In this document: in pieces, positions 26,787 to 35,118 of the stretch
How positions within the stretch are numbered: the stretch's first letter is position 1
Layout of the letters: each line of letters begins with the position of its first letter
DNA from: Cytobacillus dafuensis
Lineage (GTDB): Bacteria > Bacillota > Bacilli > Bacillales > Cytobacillaceae
Assembly (NCBI RefSeq): GCF_007995155.1
Contig: NZ_CP042593.1
Coordinates: 2,336,001-2,400,000, forward strand
Length of the DNA stretch: 64,000 nucleotides
Direction: 5' to 3'
Made by a program: the position numbers and the translations under genes
The notes under the pieces: generated by a model
The model's database searches: none
Told to the model about the DNA's origin: nothing
The model's input: only the letters and a program-made list of their open reading frames with translations

Positions 26787-27176
26787 TTATTTCTTCTTTT
26801 TCATTTTGCTTTCTGCTTTCTTTATATTCTCAGCAACCCTGTATTTAACGATCTCGCTTATTAATTCATAAGGCAGCTTTTTGTCTATAGGAAACTGAAC
26901 AGAACCTTTTGCTCCTTTATATTCTGATAATTCATATTTAAAAGCATTGATACCACTTGGAGCTGGATAAAAACCTATATGATTTTTATAGGCGGCGAAA
27001 TGCACTAGATTTCCATGTAAAACAAAAGTAGGCATTCGATAACTTATCTTTTCTTCTGCATCTGGTGCTGACTCTTTAATCACTTTTCTTAACGCTTTGA
27101 GTATTTCCTGAATTTCTGCAGGGAATTGTAAAATGTATTCATCAATTGTTTTAAACACACTGTTTTTTTCTTCCAT
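26787..27176 (-). CDS. DUF1801 protein (YdhG-like)
   Basis: A 129-residue cytosolic protein of the DUF1801 (SufE-unrelated, frataxin-like fold) group that includes YdhG. Motifs are IDEYILQFPAEIQEILKALR near the start, EEKISYRMPTF in the middle, and HIGFYPAPSGINAFK with GSVQFPIDKKLPYELI further on. Some relatives in B. subtilis have been linked to intracellular iron delivery, but the role is not settled. The C-terminus is Lys-rich. It follows bmrR by 12 bases on the same strand and may be co-transcribed with it. Confidence 0.78.
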   Translation of the reverse strand: MEEKNSVFKTIDEYILQFPAEIQEILKALRKVIKESAPDAEEKISYRMPTFVLHGNLVHFAAYKNHIGFYPAPSGINAFKYELSEYKGAKGSVQFPIDKKLPYELISEIVKYRVAENIKKAESKMKKKK

Positions 27177-27188
27177 GATTTACTCCTT

Positions 27189-28022
27189 TCATTCAAGCAC
27201 TCTAATTTTCATTTCGATCAAAAATTCTTCTTGTTGATTCGGAGAATGATGAATCGAAAATAATTCATATACATCACTGATTGCCGTTAACTGATGGACT
27301 GAAATATAATCAATCAGCTTTTGTATGTTCAGAAAATCATGTTCAGGTGAATATATATACGCAATGCATGCGTATTTACCTTGTGGGATTGTTGTAACTT
27401 CCATATTTGGTGCAAGCGATGAAATCTGTTTATTTGATAATACAGGTGTAAATATATGTCGGTAAGAAATTTCATCAATATGTGTATAAGGCTGATATGT
27501 GAAAGTTCCACCATGACCATTGTTTATGAATCCATCTGTCGACTCGACAATTTTCTTCAATTTACTGTAAGAAGCATTTAAAACACTTTTAGGCGAAATT
27601 CCTTCTGCCCTTGTCTGTATAATACGTATTTCTTCTTCTTCCAAAAGAAATACTTCACCCAGGGCAGGATATTTCTTTAGCTTTTGAATTTGCTTTTTGA
27701 CATTCGCAATAGTTTGTTCAATTTCTAATAAATAGTCTAATTTTTGCCTTACTTGCATTTCTTGCTCCGTTAAAAAGACCAAAAACTCATCCGTCCTTAA
27801 CTTCTGCGTTTTTTTCATTTCTTCTAAAGGTGTTCCAATATATTTTAGTGATTTAATAAGATTCAGATGGTATAGTTGCGTATCTTTATAATAACGATAG
27901 TTTGTATCTGGATCGACATAAGCCGGTTTAAACAAGTTGATTTTATCGTAATAACGAAGGGATTTAATCGAGACATTCGCTAATTTTGATACTTCACCGA
28001 TTGTATAAAGTGTTTCCTTCAT
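27189..28022 (-). CDS. bmrR: BmrR, MerR-family multidrug-responsive activator
   Basis: A roughly 277-residue regulator closely resembling B. subtilis BmrR. Residues 1-75 are the winged-helix MerR domain (YTIGEVSKLANVSIKSLRYYDKINLFKP). About 76-118 is the dimerisation coiled coil. About 120-277 is the GyrI-like drug-binding domain, which keeps the Glu in SDVYELF that contacts cationic drugs in BmrR. It twists the over-long promoter of bmr to activate efflux. Gene order bmr then bmrR is as in B. subtilis, but here a structured repeat element separates them. The start is the ATG after AAGGAAGTGATAGAA; an upstream GTG is less likely. Confidence 0.92.
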   Translation of the reverse strand: MKETLYTIGEVSKLANVSIKSLRYYDKINLFKPAYVDPDTNYRYYKDTQLYHLNLIKSLKYIGTPLEEMKKTQKLRTDEFLVFLTEQEMQVRQKLDYLLEIEQTIANVKKQIQKLKKYPALGEVFLLEEEEIRIIQTRAEGISPKSVLNASYSKLKKIVESTDGFINNGHGGTFTYQPYTHIDEISYRHIFTPVLSNKQISSLAPNMEVTTIPQGKYACIAYIYSPEHDFLNIQKLIDYISVHQLTAISDVYELFSIHHSPNQQEEFLIEMKIRVLE

Positions 28023-28057
28023 TTCTATCACTTCCTTACACTAAGTATAATAAATAA

Positions 28058-28088
28058 GCGTATTCTTTGCAGGGACCAAAGAATACGC
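28058..28088. promoter_or_regulatory. Perfect 12-bp inverted repeat upstream of bmrR
   Basis: GCGTATTCTTTG and CAAAGAATACGC flank a 7-base spacer, 36 bases before the bmrR start. It could be an operator for bmrR itself, or the left boundary hairpin of the structured element that follows. Confidence 0.5.
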
Positions 28089-28297
28089 CTGATATTTATC
28101 GCAGATTAACGGGCAGTAAGACCCCCACTTCAAGGATTCGCGTATGCAAAGAAGAGTTAGCGGGGGATCAACTGCCCGTAAATGCCCGACGACGGACACG
28201 ATGTCCTAGTCAGGCGAAAGCCACAGGACGTGGCGTTTTGAGCGTGATTGGTTCAACTAACCATCAGTGGGGGATGAAGAAAAACCCCCACTGATGG
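28089..28297 (+). ncRNA. GC-rich structured element, candidate transposon-associated RNA
   Basis: This is far more GC-rich than its surroundings and packed with nested complementarity. CGGGCAGT (28110) pairs with ACTGCCCG (28171); inside it CCCCC (28122) pairs with GGGGG (28162). GGACA/TGTCC is at 28194-28206. GGC-GAAA-GCC (a GNRA loop) at 28213-28222 competes with GCCAC/GTGGC at 28220-28234. A perfect 13-bp inverted repeat ends it (28261-28273 and 28285-28297). The open frame across it is not protein-like. A partial copy of the right end lies at 14,772. This suggests a mobile structured RNA, for example a HEARO/omega-RNA-like relic of an IS200/IS605-family element. The family assignment is a guess; the structure is seen. 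Either strand could be the transcribed one. Confidence 0.45.
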
Positions 28298-28307
28298 AAG
28301 TTTCACT

Positions 28308-29480
28308 TTATTGTGTACTGACTTTAATATTTGCTGGTTTTTTCCAAGTTAGTGTCAATCCAATACCGATCGCTAAAACGACTGTTGCAAAATAGAATGG
28401 GTAATTTAGGTCGATATCGAATAATATCCCACCAATAATTGGACCAAATACGTTACCGATGCTTGTAAACATCGAGTTCATGCCTCCAACGAATCCTTGT
28501 TCATCGCTTGCGATTTTAGATAAATATGTTGTCACCGCTGGTCGCATTAAGTCAAATCCAACGAATACTAAAATGGTGATAAGTAAAATCATGAAGTATG
28601 ATTTCATCATTGTTAGTAGAAACACAAGTATCGTCGAGAAAATCAAGCTATAACGAATTAAGCGGATTTCCCCGACACTTTTCGTTAAGCGATCGAATAA
28701 TGCAACTTGTACTAAGGCCCCTACAATGGCACCACCTGTAATGATGATGGCAATGTCCTTTGGAGTAAACCCGAACTTATGATCGACAAATAAAGCGAAT
28801 AACGATTCAAATGAAGCTAAGCCAAATGATGAGATGAAAATAATCATAAAGGCTATGAAATACATCGGTGCAAAAATTCGTTTAAACCCTGTTTTCTGCC
28901 CTTCCACTTTTTTATTTTCAGGATTTCGCTCTGGCTCGCGAAGTGTGATGATAGATAAAACGGCAGCAAGCAACCCAAAAGCAGCCGCAAAGAAAAATGG
29001 TAAGCGAGTACTAATATCTGCTAAGAAACCGCCAATACCAGGTCCTATAATGTAACCTGTGGAAATGGATGCAGACATGTATCCTAGTGCTTTTGATCGA
29101 GTTTTGATTGTTGTAATGTCTGCAATAAATGCAGTTACAGCTGGCATAATAAATGCTGCACTCACACCACCAAGAACTCGTGATATAAAGAGTACCTCAA
29201 CATTTTTTCCGCTACCGAATAAAAACTCTGAAATACTAAAAACGAATAAGCCAATAACGATCATTCTTTTACGTCCGAATTGGTCTACCCAACGGCCTGA
29301 AATTGGGGACACTATTAACTGTGTAATAGCGAAAGCTGCAACCATATAGCCGACAACCGATCCAGATATATTCAATTCATTCATGATTGTAGGTGTTACC
29401 GGAATAACAAGTCCGATCCCTAAAAAGGCAATGAATAAATTCATTAATAGTATAGCTAACGTTATATTCTGTTTTTGCAT
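28308..29480 (-). CDS. bmr: Bmr multidrug efflux transporter (MFS)
   Basis: A 390-residue, 12-span proton-driven multidrug exporter of the major facilitator superfamily, closely resembling B. subtilis Bmr. The N-terminus LMNLFIAFLGIGLVIPVTPT, motif A GRWVDQFGRKRMIV, motif C GYIIGPGIGGFLAD and RPAVTTYLSKIASDEQGFVGG all match. It exports lipophilic cations such as ethidium and also fluoroquinolones. It is preceded by a promoter with an over-long spacer and a BmrR-type palindrome and followed, after the structured element, by bmrR. Basal expression should be low and drug-induced. Confidence 0.95.
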   Translation of the reverse strand: MQKQNITLAILLMNLFIAFLGIGLVIPVTPTIMNELNISGSVVGYMVAAFAITQLIVSPISGRWVDQFGRKRMIVIGLFVFSISEFLFGSGKNVEVLFISRVLGGVSAAFIMPAVTAFIADITTIKTRSKALGYMSASISTGYIIGPGIGGFLADISTRLPFFFAAAFGLLAAVLSIITLREPERNPENKKVEGQKTGFKRIFAPMYFIAFMIIFISSFGLASFESLFALFVDHKFGFTPKDIAIIITGGAIVGALVQVALFDRLTKSVGEIRLIRYSLIFSTILVFLLTMMKSYFMILLITILVFVGFDLMRPAVTTYLSKIASDEQGFVGGMNSMFTSIGNVFGPIIGGILFDIDLNYPFYFATVVLAIGIGLTLTWKKPANIKVSTQ

Positions 29481-29516
29481 ATTGACTCCCCTTTTATTGA
29501 AAAACGTATAAACAAT

Positions 29517-29547
29517 AATATAAAGTCTCCCCTAAGAGGAGAGTCAA
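29517..29547 (-). promoter_or_regulatory. MerR-type bmr promoter with BmrR operator
   Basis: On the minus strand TTGACT (-35) and TATATT (-10) are separated by 19 bases, the over-long spacing typical of MerR-activated promoters. The spacer and -35 edge hold the near-palindrome CTCTCCTCTTAGGGGAGAC, very similar to the known BmrR site in B. subtilis. It lies 37 bases before bmr. Confidence 0.85.
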
Positions 29548-29604
29548 CAAATATACTTTATGTTTAAACTCATGGCTTTATATGAACTTATTATGATAAA
29601 TAAC

Positions 29605-30492
29605 TTAAATTTTATTATCGATGATTTCTACAAATTTTGTTGATGTGTGCGATAGATGTACACTTTTTAAATAACAAATTCCTATACTCCTCTTTGGGAT
29701 TTTTTCTATAAGTTGTACTTCACGGAGTACTCCTTTATTTAAGTACTCTAGCGAAAATTCTTTTGTCACACAAGCAACTCCTAAGTTTATTTTTGCAAAC
29801 TCCAGTAATAAGTTATGCGAGCCTAACTCAAATTCTGGAGAAATCTTGATTCCTTGCAAGGATAATTGCTCATCTACATATTTCCGTGAATTTGATTTTG
29901 GCTCAAGAAAAATTAATGGGAATTTAACTAATTCATGTAGGCTAACTGGTTTAGAAAATGGTTTCTTATACTTCTCCCCATAAACAAACGTATCTTCGAT
30001 GTCTAAGCAGGGTCTTTGGACTATTGAAGAATCGTCAATCGGTAAATTACAAATGGCAAGGTCAACCTCTCCTGATTTTAAGAAGGAACAAAGCTCTAAG
30101 GTTGTGCCATTTAAAACCTTAATCTTAATATTCGGATATTTATTCCGGAAATCTTCTAAATAAGGAAGTAAAAAATACCTAGAAATCGTGTCGCCTACAC
30201 CAACGTTTAATTCTCCAGTTGTTAAATTTTTAAATTCTAAAATCTTTTCTTCTCCTGCATCAATTAGATTAATGGCTGAATGAACGTATTTAAATAGGAG
30301 ACTGCCTTCATTTGTAAAAGATACTCCTCTTGGCGTTCGCTTAAATAGATGTGTATCTAATTCTCTTTCTAATTGCATAATCGCTTGACTAACAGCGGGC
30401 TGTGTCATGTGAAGCTCCTTTGCTGCCTTTGAAAAACTATTCGCTTTACCGACGATGCAAAATACTTTATATAAGTCTAATTTACTCACCAT
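29605..30492 (-). CDS. LysR-family transcriptional regulator
   Basis: A 295-residue LysR-type regulator. The N-terminal winged helix-turn-helix (YKVFCIVGKANSFSKAAKELHMTQPAVSQAIMQLE, residues 7-41) is typical, followed by a linker helix and a two-lobed periplasmic-binding-protein-like effector domain from about 90. AAGGAG precedes the ATG. It is divergent from the F420-ligase-like gene with a 112-base shared promoter region, so that gene is its probable target. The effector is unknown. Confidence 0.9.
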   Translation of the reverse strand: MVSKLDLYKVFCIVGKANSFSKAAKELHMTQPAVSQAIMQLERELDTHLFKRTPRGVSFTNEGSLLFKYVHSAINLIDAGEEKILEFKNLTTGELNVGVGDTISRYFLLPYLEDFRNKYPNIKIKVLNGTTLELCSFLKSGEVDLAICNLPIDDSSIVQRPCLDIEDTFVYGEKYKKPFSKPVSLHELVKFPLIFLEPKSNSRKYVDEQLSLQGIKISPEFELGSHNLLLEFAKINLGVACVTKEFSLEYLNKGVLREVQLIEKIPKRSIGICYLKSVHLSHTSTKFVEIIDNKI

Positions 30493-30604
30493 ATATAATC
30501 ACTCCTTATACCTATCATTAGATATATTAATTTTACTTATATCAATAAATTGGTGTATATTTCAAGTAGATAGTTTTTAAAAATAAATTTTAGGAGCGGT
30601 TATT

Positions 30605-31795
30605 TTGGAAAGAGTAGTTGGAACTGTTGTAAGAGGTCTTCGTTGTCCCATTATCAATCAAGGCGATAGCATCGAACAGATTGTTGTAGATAGTGTTTTA
30701 AAAGCTTCGGAAGCTGAAGGATTTACTATTAATGATCAAGACATTGTTACTGTAACAGAATCAATCGTCGCTCGTGCTCAAGGTAATTATGCAACGATAG
30801 ATCATATTGCTGAAGATGTGCGTTCTAAATTTGGAGACGATACGATCGGTGTTATTTTCCCAATCTTAAGCCGAAATCGTTTTTCAATCTGTCTTCGTGG
30901 TATTGCAAAAGGTGCTAAAAAAATTGTTTTAATGCTTAGCTATCCTTCTGATGAAGTTGGGAACCACTTAGTTGATATTGACAGACTTGATGAAAAAGGA
31001 ATTAATCCTTGGACTGATGTTTTAACAGAAAAAGAATTCCGTGAGCATTTCGGATATAATAAGCATACCTTTACGGGTGTCGATTACATTGATTATTATA
31101 AATCACTTGTTGAAGAATTCGGTGTTGAATGTGAAGTCATCTTCTCTAACAATGCAAAAACCATTTTAAATTATACAAAAAGTGTTCTTACATGCGATAT
31201 ACATACACGTTTTAGAACGAAGCGTATCTTAAAAGCAAATGGTGGAGAAAAAATCTATAGCCTCGATAATATATTAGCAGAGTCGATTTCTGGCAGTGGA
31301 TTTAATGAAGATTATGGTCTCCTTGGCTCAAATAAAGCAACAGAAGATAGCATTAAACTTTTCCCACGTAATTGTCAACCAATTGTTGACAAAATACAGC
31401 AAATACTTAATGAGAAAACTGGAAAAAATGTTGAAGTTATGGTCTATGGAGACGGAGCTTTCAAAGATCCAGTAGGAAAAATATGGGAGCTTGCAGATCC
31501 TGTTGTATCACCTGCATACACGTCAGGTCTTAACGGAACACCGAATGAAATAAAGCTAAAATATCTTGCTGATAATAACTTCGCTGATTTAAGAGGGGAA
31601 GAATTGAAACAAGCTATTTCACAATATATTGCTAATAAAGATTCAGATCTTGTAGGTTCGATGGAATCCCAAGGGACTACCCCTAGACGACTTACAGACC
31701 TAATTGGATCCCTATCTGATTTAACATCAGGAAGTGGCGATAAAGGAACCCCGATCGTTTTTATACAAGGCTATTTTGATAACTATACAAAATAA
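30605..31795 (+). CDS. F420-0:gamma-glutamyl ligase (CofE)-like protein
   Basis: A 396-residue protein of the CofE/F420_ligase family, larger than the roughly 250-residue archaeal CofE. Seen motifs include DIVTVTESIVARAQGNY (about 46-62), IGVIFPILSRNRFSICLRGIAKGA (about 76-99), MVYGDGAFKDPVGKIWELADPVVSPAYTSGL (about 280-310) and a Ser/Thr/Gly-rich end before IVFIQGYFDNY. CofE adds gamma-linked glutamate to F420-0 using GTP. Bacillaceae generally lack F420 biosynthesis, so the true substrate here is probably another compound. The start is TTG, supported by AGGAGCGG eight bases upstream. It is divergent from a LysR gene. Confidence 0.8.
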   Translation: MERVVGTVVRGLRCPIINQGDSIEQIVVDSVLKASEAEGFTINDQDIVTVTESIVARAQGNYATIDHIAEDVRSKFGDDTIGVIFPILSRNRFSICLRGIAKGAKKIVLMLSYPSDEVGNHLVDIDRLDEKGINPWTDVLTEKEFREHFGYNKHTFTGVDYIDYYKSLVEEFGVECEVIFSNNAKTILNYTKSVLTCDIHTRFRTKRILKANGGEKIYSLDNILAESISGSGFNEDYGLLGSNKATEDSIKLFPRNCQPIVDKIQQILNEKTGKNVEVMVYGDGAFKDPVGKIWELADPVVSPAYTSGLNGTPNEIKLKYLADNNFADLRGEELKQAISQYIANKDSDLVGSMESQGTTPRRLTDLIGSLSDLTSGSGDKGTPIVFIQGYFDNYTK

Positions 31796-31826
31796 TAATC
31801 ATATTGTGTTTAAAAGATAGTAATGG

Positions 31827-31871
31827 AAAAAGCGGAAAATCCTTAGTTTAATAAGGGCTTTCCGCTTTTTT
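31827..31871 (+). terminator. Terminator after the CofE-like gene
   Basis: AAAAAGCGGAAA pairs with TTTCCGCTTTTTT over a loop of about 20 bases. Confidence 0.8.
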
Positions 31872-31914
31872 AGTGCTTTTATGTATGAAAATTTATTTTC
31901 TTTTCCCTTCTCTA

Positions 31915-32361
31915 TCACTTCTGGATCATCCGAATTTGCTCTCGATGACTTAAGAATGCCATTGTCTTTTCGAATAGTTGAGGTTGAACTTCAAAATATG
32001 TAAGTTTTTTAGGGAGTTTATCAAATAGTTTTATTTCATCAATTTCCGAATTTGGTAATTGACCAATTTCAAATATCTTCGCAAAAAATAACCTTCCAAA
32101 CCGTTTATTGAAGGAATCATCCATTGAATAGTCACATATTGGCTCAACTTCAAATTCTTTTGCACCTGTTTCTTCAAATAACTCTCGTTTAGCTGTATCA
32201 ATAATATTTTCTCCTGATTCTCGATGGCCTCCCGGAATCTCCCAAGATTTTCGTTCTTTGTGCCTTACAAATACCCATTTGTCTTGATATTGCGCACAAA
32301 TGACAGCAAACTTAAGTTCTTTGCTACTTACACTTCCAATCTCATAAAAATCGTACTTCAT
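31915..32361 (-). CDS. NUDIX hydrolase
   Basis: A 148-residue NUDIX enzyme. The complete Nudix box runs from GGHRESGE through REL-EETGA (residues about 45-67), with the metal-binding glutamates in REL-EE intact. It would hydrolyse a nucleoside diphosphate linked to another group; the exact substrate cannot be told. It has no signal peptide and appears to be monocistronic. Confidence 0.88.
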   Translation of the reverse strand: MKYDFYEIGSVSSKELKFAVICAQYQDKWVFVRHKERKSWEIPGGHRESGENIIDTAKRELFEETGAKEFEVEPICDYSMDDSFNKRFGRLFFAKIFEIGQLPNSEIDEIKLFDKLPKKLTYFEVQPQLFEKTMAFLSHREQIRMIQK

Positions 32362-32476
32362 AAATTTTCACCTAATTTATTTTACTGATCGTATCATGTA
32401 AACATTTGCATTCTTTTCACATAATAATAGAGCGTGATTACTTAATCCTAATATACTCATAGAAGTAAAAAAATAG

Positions 32477-33238
32477 TTATATAAGCTCTCTTAACCTTTT
32501 TATGACCGAATGCACGGTCAATCGATGAAATGTAATGAGTTGACCTTTATAGATGACGGAATAAATACCATAAGGAGTTGGAGATAATTTCATTAATTCT
32601 TCTCTATTCTTGAAGTCAATTATATCAACATCAATTCCTAGTTTATTTGCTGCTGCCAGAATATTTTCAGTTGCAATTTCTACATAAGGACATTGGAAGG
32701 AACGTAGAATGGTTAAGTTTTTATATTTCGTAACCCTTTCATCCCAATCAGTAGGAAAGTAAGGAGATAAATGATCAGAATCAAATTTATTAACAAGTAA
32801 CTCAAAGTTATGAGGTGCTGTATCAACTAATATAAAATTATTATTAAGAAAGATTTCCTTGCTTGGTGTCCAAGAAGTTTCAGAATTTGTCACAACGACT
32901 ACACCTTTTTTTGATTGAGTGCTAGTTTCTTGAAGACATTTATTAATAAGTTTAGTCCCGTATCCTTTTCCAATATCACTGACCCATAAACAATGGATGA
33001 CTAAATAATCGTCAGCGTAAACAGCTCTAGAAGAAAATTCTGCTGAGGTATATTCAATAAACCCCACTTGTCTTTTATTTTCAATCAATTGTACATATTT
33101 TAATCCTTCTTTAAATCTATCGTTTAACCATATATTTTTGTTTACTTACCCATTTGACTTTTTTCTACTCCTAAGACAATAGCTTCCCATTCCTTCCAGT
33201 ATTTCATTATCAAGCTCTAACATTTGAATATTAGACAA
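32477..33238 (-). pseudogene. yoaP: YoaP-like GNAT acetyltransferase with an in-frame stop
   Basis: A GNAT acetyltransferase with a C-terminal YoaP domain. The TTG start at 33238, after a GGGGGG run, opens a frame of 254 codons in total. One is TAA at 33146-33148, in a spot where relatives have a Tyr codon (SNG-stop-VNKNIWLNDRFKEG). Without that single change the length would match B. subtilis YoaP. After the stop, the GNAT core is complete: VIHCLWVSDIGKGYGTKLINKC is the acetyl-CoA loop region. The C-terminal domain has LTILRSFQCPYVEIATENI and PYGIYSVIYKG. Translation could restart at the TTG at 33088, but the protein would lack its first 50 residues. It is a recent pseudogene or a base error. 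Confidence 0.75.
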
Positions 33239-33329
33239 AAAAGAACCCCCCTCTTTTTATCTGTATTTGACTATTTCTACAAGTGCTAGTATTTTACCTT
33301 TAATTAGCACCTTGTTCATAAACAGAAAA

Positions 33330-33360
33330 AGACCGTTGAGAAGATATTTCTCAACGGTCT
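33330..33360. terminator. Terminator after the thioredoxin-like gene
   Basis: AGACCGTTGAGA pairs with TCTCAACGGTCT, with an A-run on its left that gives T on the minus strand. It lies 34 bases past the gene's stop. Confidence 0.75.
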
Positions 33361-33393
33361 GAAAATGCAACCTGCAGCACTGCAGAACTTATT

Positions 33394-33708
33394 TTATAAG
33401 TTGTTTAAGAATTCACTTACTGCTTCTGCCGTTTTGGCGTTCGCACTATGCAAATGAGCAAGCTTTTCCCCTTTTTTAAATACTAATAAAGATGGAATTC
33501 CCATTACATTTTGTTTCTCAGAAATTTCCGGGAACTCATCACGGTCAATCATAAACCATTGTTTGTCTTTATGTTCTGCTATAATTTCATCAATAAACAT
33601 ATCTAAACGTTTGCAATCCGGGCACCAAGTTGTCGTGAAAACACCAACTGCTAGTTCATCTTGACTAATTAATTCACTATATTCTTTTTCTGTTTTGACT
33701 TGTATCAT
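33394..33708 (-). CDS. Thioredoxin-family protein with CPDC active site
   Basis: A 104-residue cytosolic thioredoxin-fold protein. The redox motif is WCPDC (about residues 28-32), the cis-Pro is in MGIPSLLVFKKG (about 69-80), and the buried Asp of classical thioredoxins is not obvious. It resembles the YtpP group of Bacillus, which works in redox homeostasis and bacillithiol-related reactions. It has its own terminator, and a strong GGAGGAG site lies before the ATG. Confidence 0.82.
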   Translation of the reverse strand: MIQVKTEKEYSELISQDELAVGVFTTTWCPDCKRLDMFIDEIIAEHKDKQWFMIDRDEFPEISEKQNVMGIPSLLVFKKGEKLAHLHSANAKTAEAVSEFLNNL

Positions 33709-33920
33709 GATTTCTCCTCCTGTTGTTACTCATTTTCCAACTCATTTGCAAACATGTTTGCAGTAATGATCTTTTATGTAGTGTCCTTTATTTAATAAAC
33801 CCTTTGTACCAATTGAATGGTACAAAGAGTTTAACATACTAACTTTAATGCTAGCAAGTAAGATAAAGCATTCAATTTAGAGATGTAATAGTTGGATACC
33901 ATTTTCGTTTTTTATTAATA
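33709..33920. other. Promoter region of the thioredoxin-like gene
   Basis: AT-rich upstream region. An imperfect inverted repeat is visible around GGTACAAAGAG/TTGTACC (33,807-33,829). No gene is visible. Confidence 0.3.
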
Positions 33921-34105
33921 GGCTATGTTAAACTTCCCTGTTGATTTCCGCTGCAGGCACTCGCTTTCCGCGGGCGGTCCAGAAGCCTCCTCGTCGCTAT
34001 CGCTCCTGCGGGGTCTCCCTTTGACTCGCTCTCCCGCAGGAGTCTCGTGCCTTCCGCTCCAATCAACAACAGAAGAGTATTTTCAACACTGAGATTTAAC
34101 ACAGC
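33921..34105. repeat. Palindromic Bacillaceae repeat, copy 2 (full form)
   Basis: Outer ends GGCTATGTTAAA and TTTAACACAGC are inverted, and the inner ends GTTGATT and AATCAAC are also inverted. The centre holds CTCCTGCGGG and CCCGCAGGAG, a perfect 10-bp inverted pair. This is the most complete copy of the three. Confidence 0.85.
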
Positions 34106-34231
34106 GTATTAATAAGATTACAACCTTCTATCCTAGCTAATAACGATTGAGTATTTTTGGGGAGTTTCGTTAGCAGAATCTAGTTTATTTTGATTGATCA
34201 TATTCTTCCGTGTGAAAGATTGAAATCCATT

Positions 34232-34870
34232 TTATAATTTCACCGAATCCATTATCCACACAAAATCATTACAACGCTGAAATGTTACAAAAAAACCATT
34301 CTCCTCAAGTATATTTTGTAAAAAAGGAATAGTTGGGTAATATTCCGTTTGCAAATCCTTAGCCAATGCAAGGAAATTTACTGACTTTGCATCCTCTATC
34401 GCCTTTACATACTCAGCATTTGAAGGGTACATCGTGTCTGCAAAGATAATTTTTCCACCAGTCTTTAATAATTTTCCATATTTAGCAATCGCTTTTGCTT
34501 TCTCCACATCTGTTAAATGGTGAAACGCATAAGTACTTACGATTGTATCTATCGGGCTAATAATTGGGAAAGCTAAAAAGTCCCCATCTAAAATGTTAGC
34601 TTTCCCTTTTAATTTTTCAAGTGAAATCTCCCTCATGGCAAGTGAAGGTTCAATAGCTGTAACCTTAAGCCCCTTACTAATAAGTTTCTCTGTTAAGTTT
34701 CCAGTTCCCGAACCAAATTCTAAAACATGACCGCATGAATGATCTGCAACATGATCGAGTATTGATTGATACCCTTTAAAAACTTCCCTATATTCAATAT
34801 CAGTTCCTGCTACTGTATCATCATAAGAATCTGCCCATTTCTCAAATAACTCAAGGAATTCTCTGCCCAT
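34232..34870 (-). CDS. yrrT: YrrT-like SAM-dependent methyltransferase
   Basis: A roughly 212-residue class I methyltransferase resembling YrrT. It starts with GREFLELFEKWADSYDDTVAG. It has the SAM-binding glycine motif VLEFGSGTGNLTEKL (about 49-63), the acidic end of strand 2 (TAIEPS), and the DGDFLAF and STYAFHHL motifs. In B. subtilis yrrT heads a methionine-to-cysteine operon with mtnN and mccAB; here those partners are absent, so it is an orphan or second copy. AAAGGTGAT precedes the chosen ATG. Confidence 0.82.
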   Translation of the reverse strand: MGREFLELFEKWADSYDDTVAGTDIEYREVFKGYQSILDHVADHSCGHVLEFGSGTGNLTEKLISKGLKVTAIEPSLAMREISLEKLKGKANILDGDFLAFPIISPIDTIVSTYAFHHLTDVEKAKAIAKYGKLLKTGGKIIFADTMYPSNAEYVKAIEDAKSVNFLALAKDLQTEYYPTIPFLQNILEENGFFVTFQRCNDFVWIMDSVKL

Positions 34871-35118
34871 TATTATCACCTTTAATAATAAAGTTTATAA
34901 TTCTTATGTGTATAATATGAATTAAATGTGAAATAGTTCTAAATATATTTGAAAATAAGGCAGTTTAAAGACACTCAAGCTCATTGAGAAGGAATAAATT
35001 TTTTGCTCTGCGGGCTTTTTCTTTTAAGTGTGAAAACAGAGATCTCGAGCTTAAGCTTACATATTTTTTGAGAAGGTGGGAAATTTATCAGTATCGATTA
35101 CTTAAGGAGATACTTTTT

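Noticed and set aside
28067..28294. Open frame of 75 codons over the structured element
   Set aside because: It follows inverted-repeat and stem sequence, has no ribosome binding site and gives an Arg/Thr-rich low-complexity product; better explained as non-coding.
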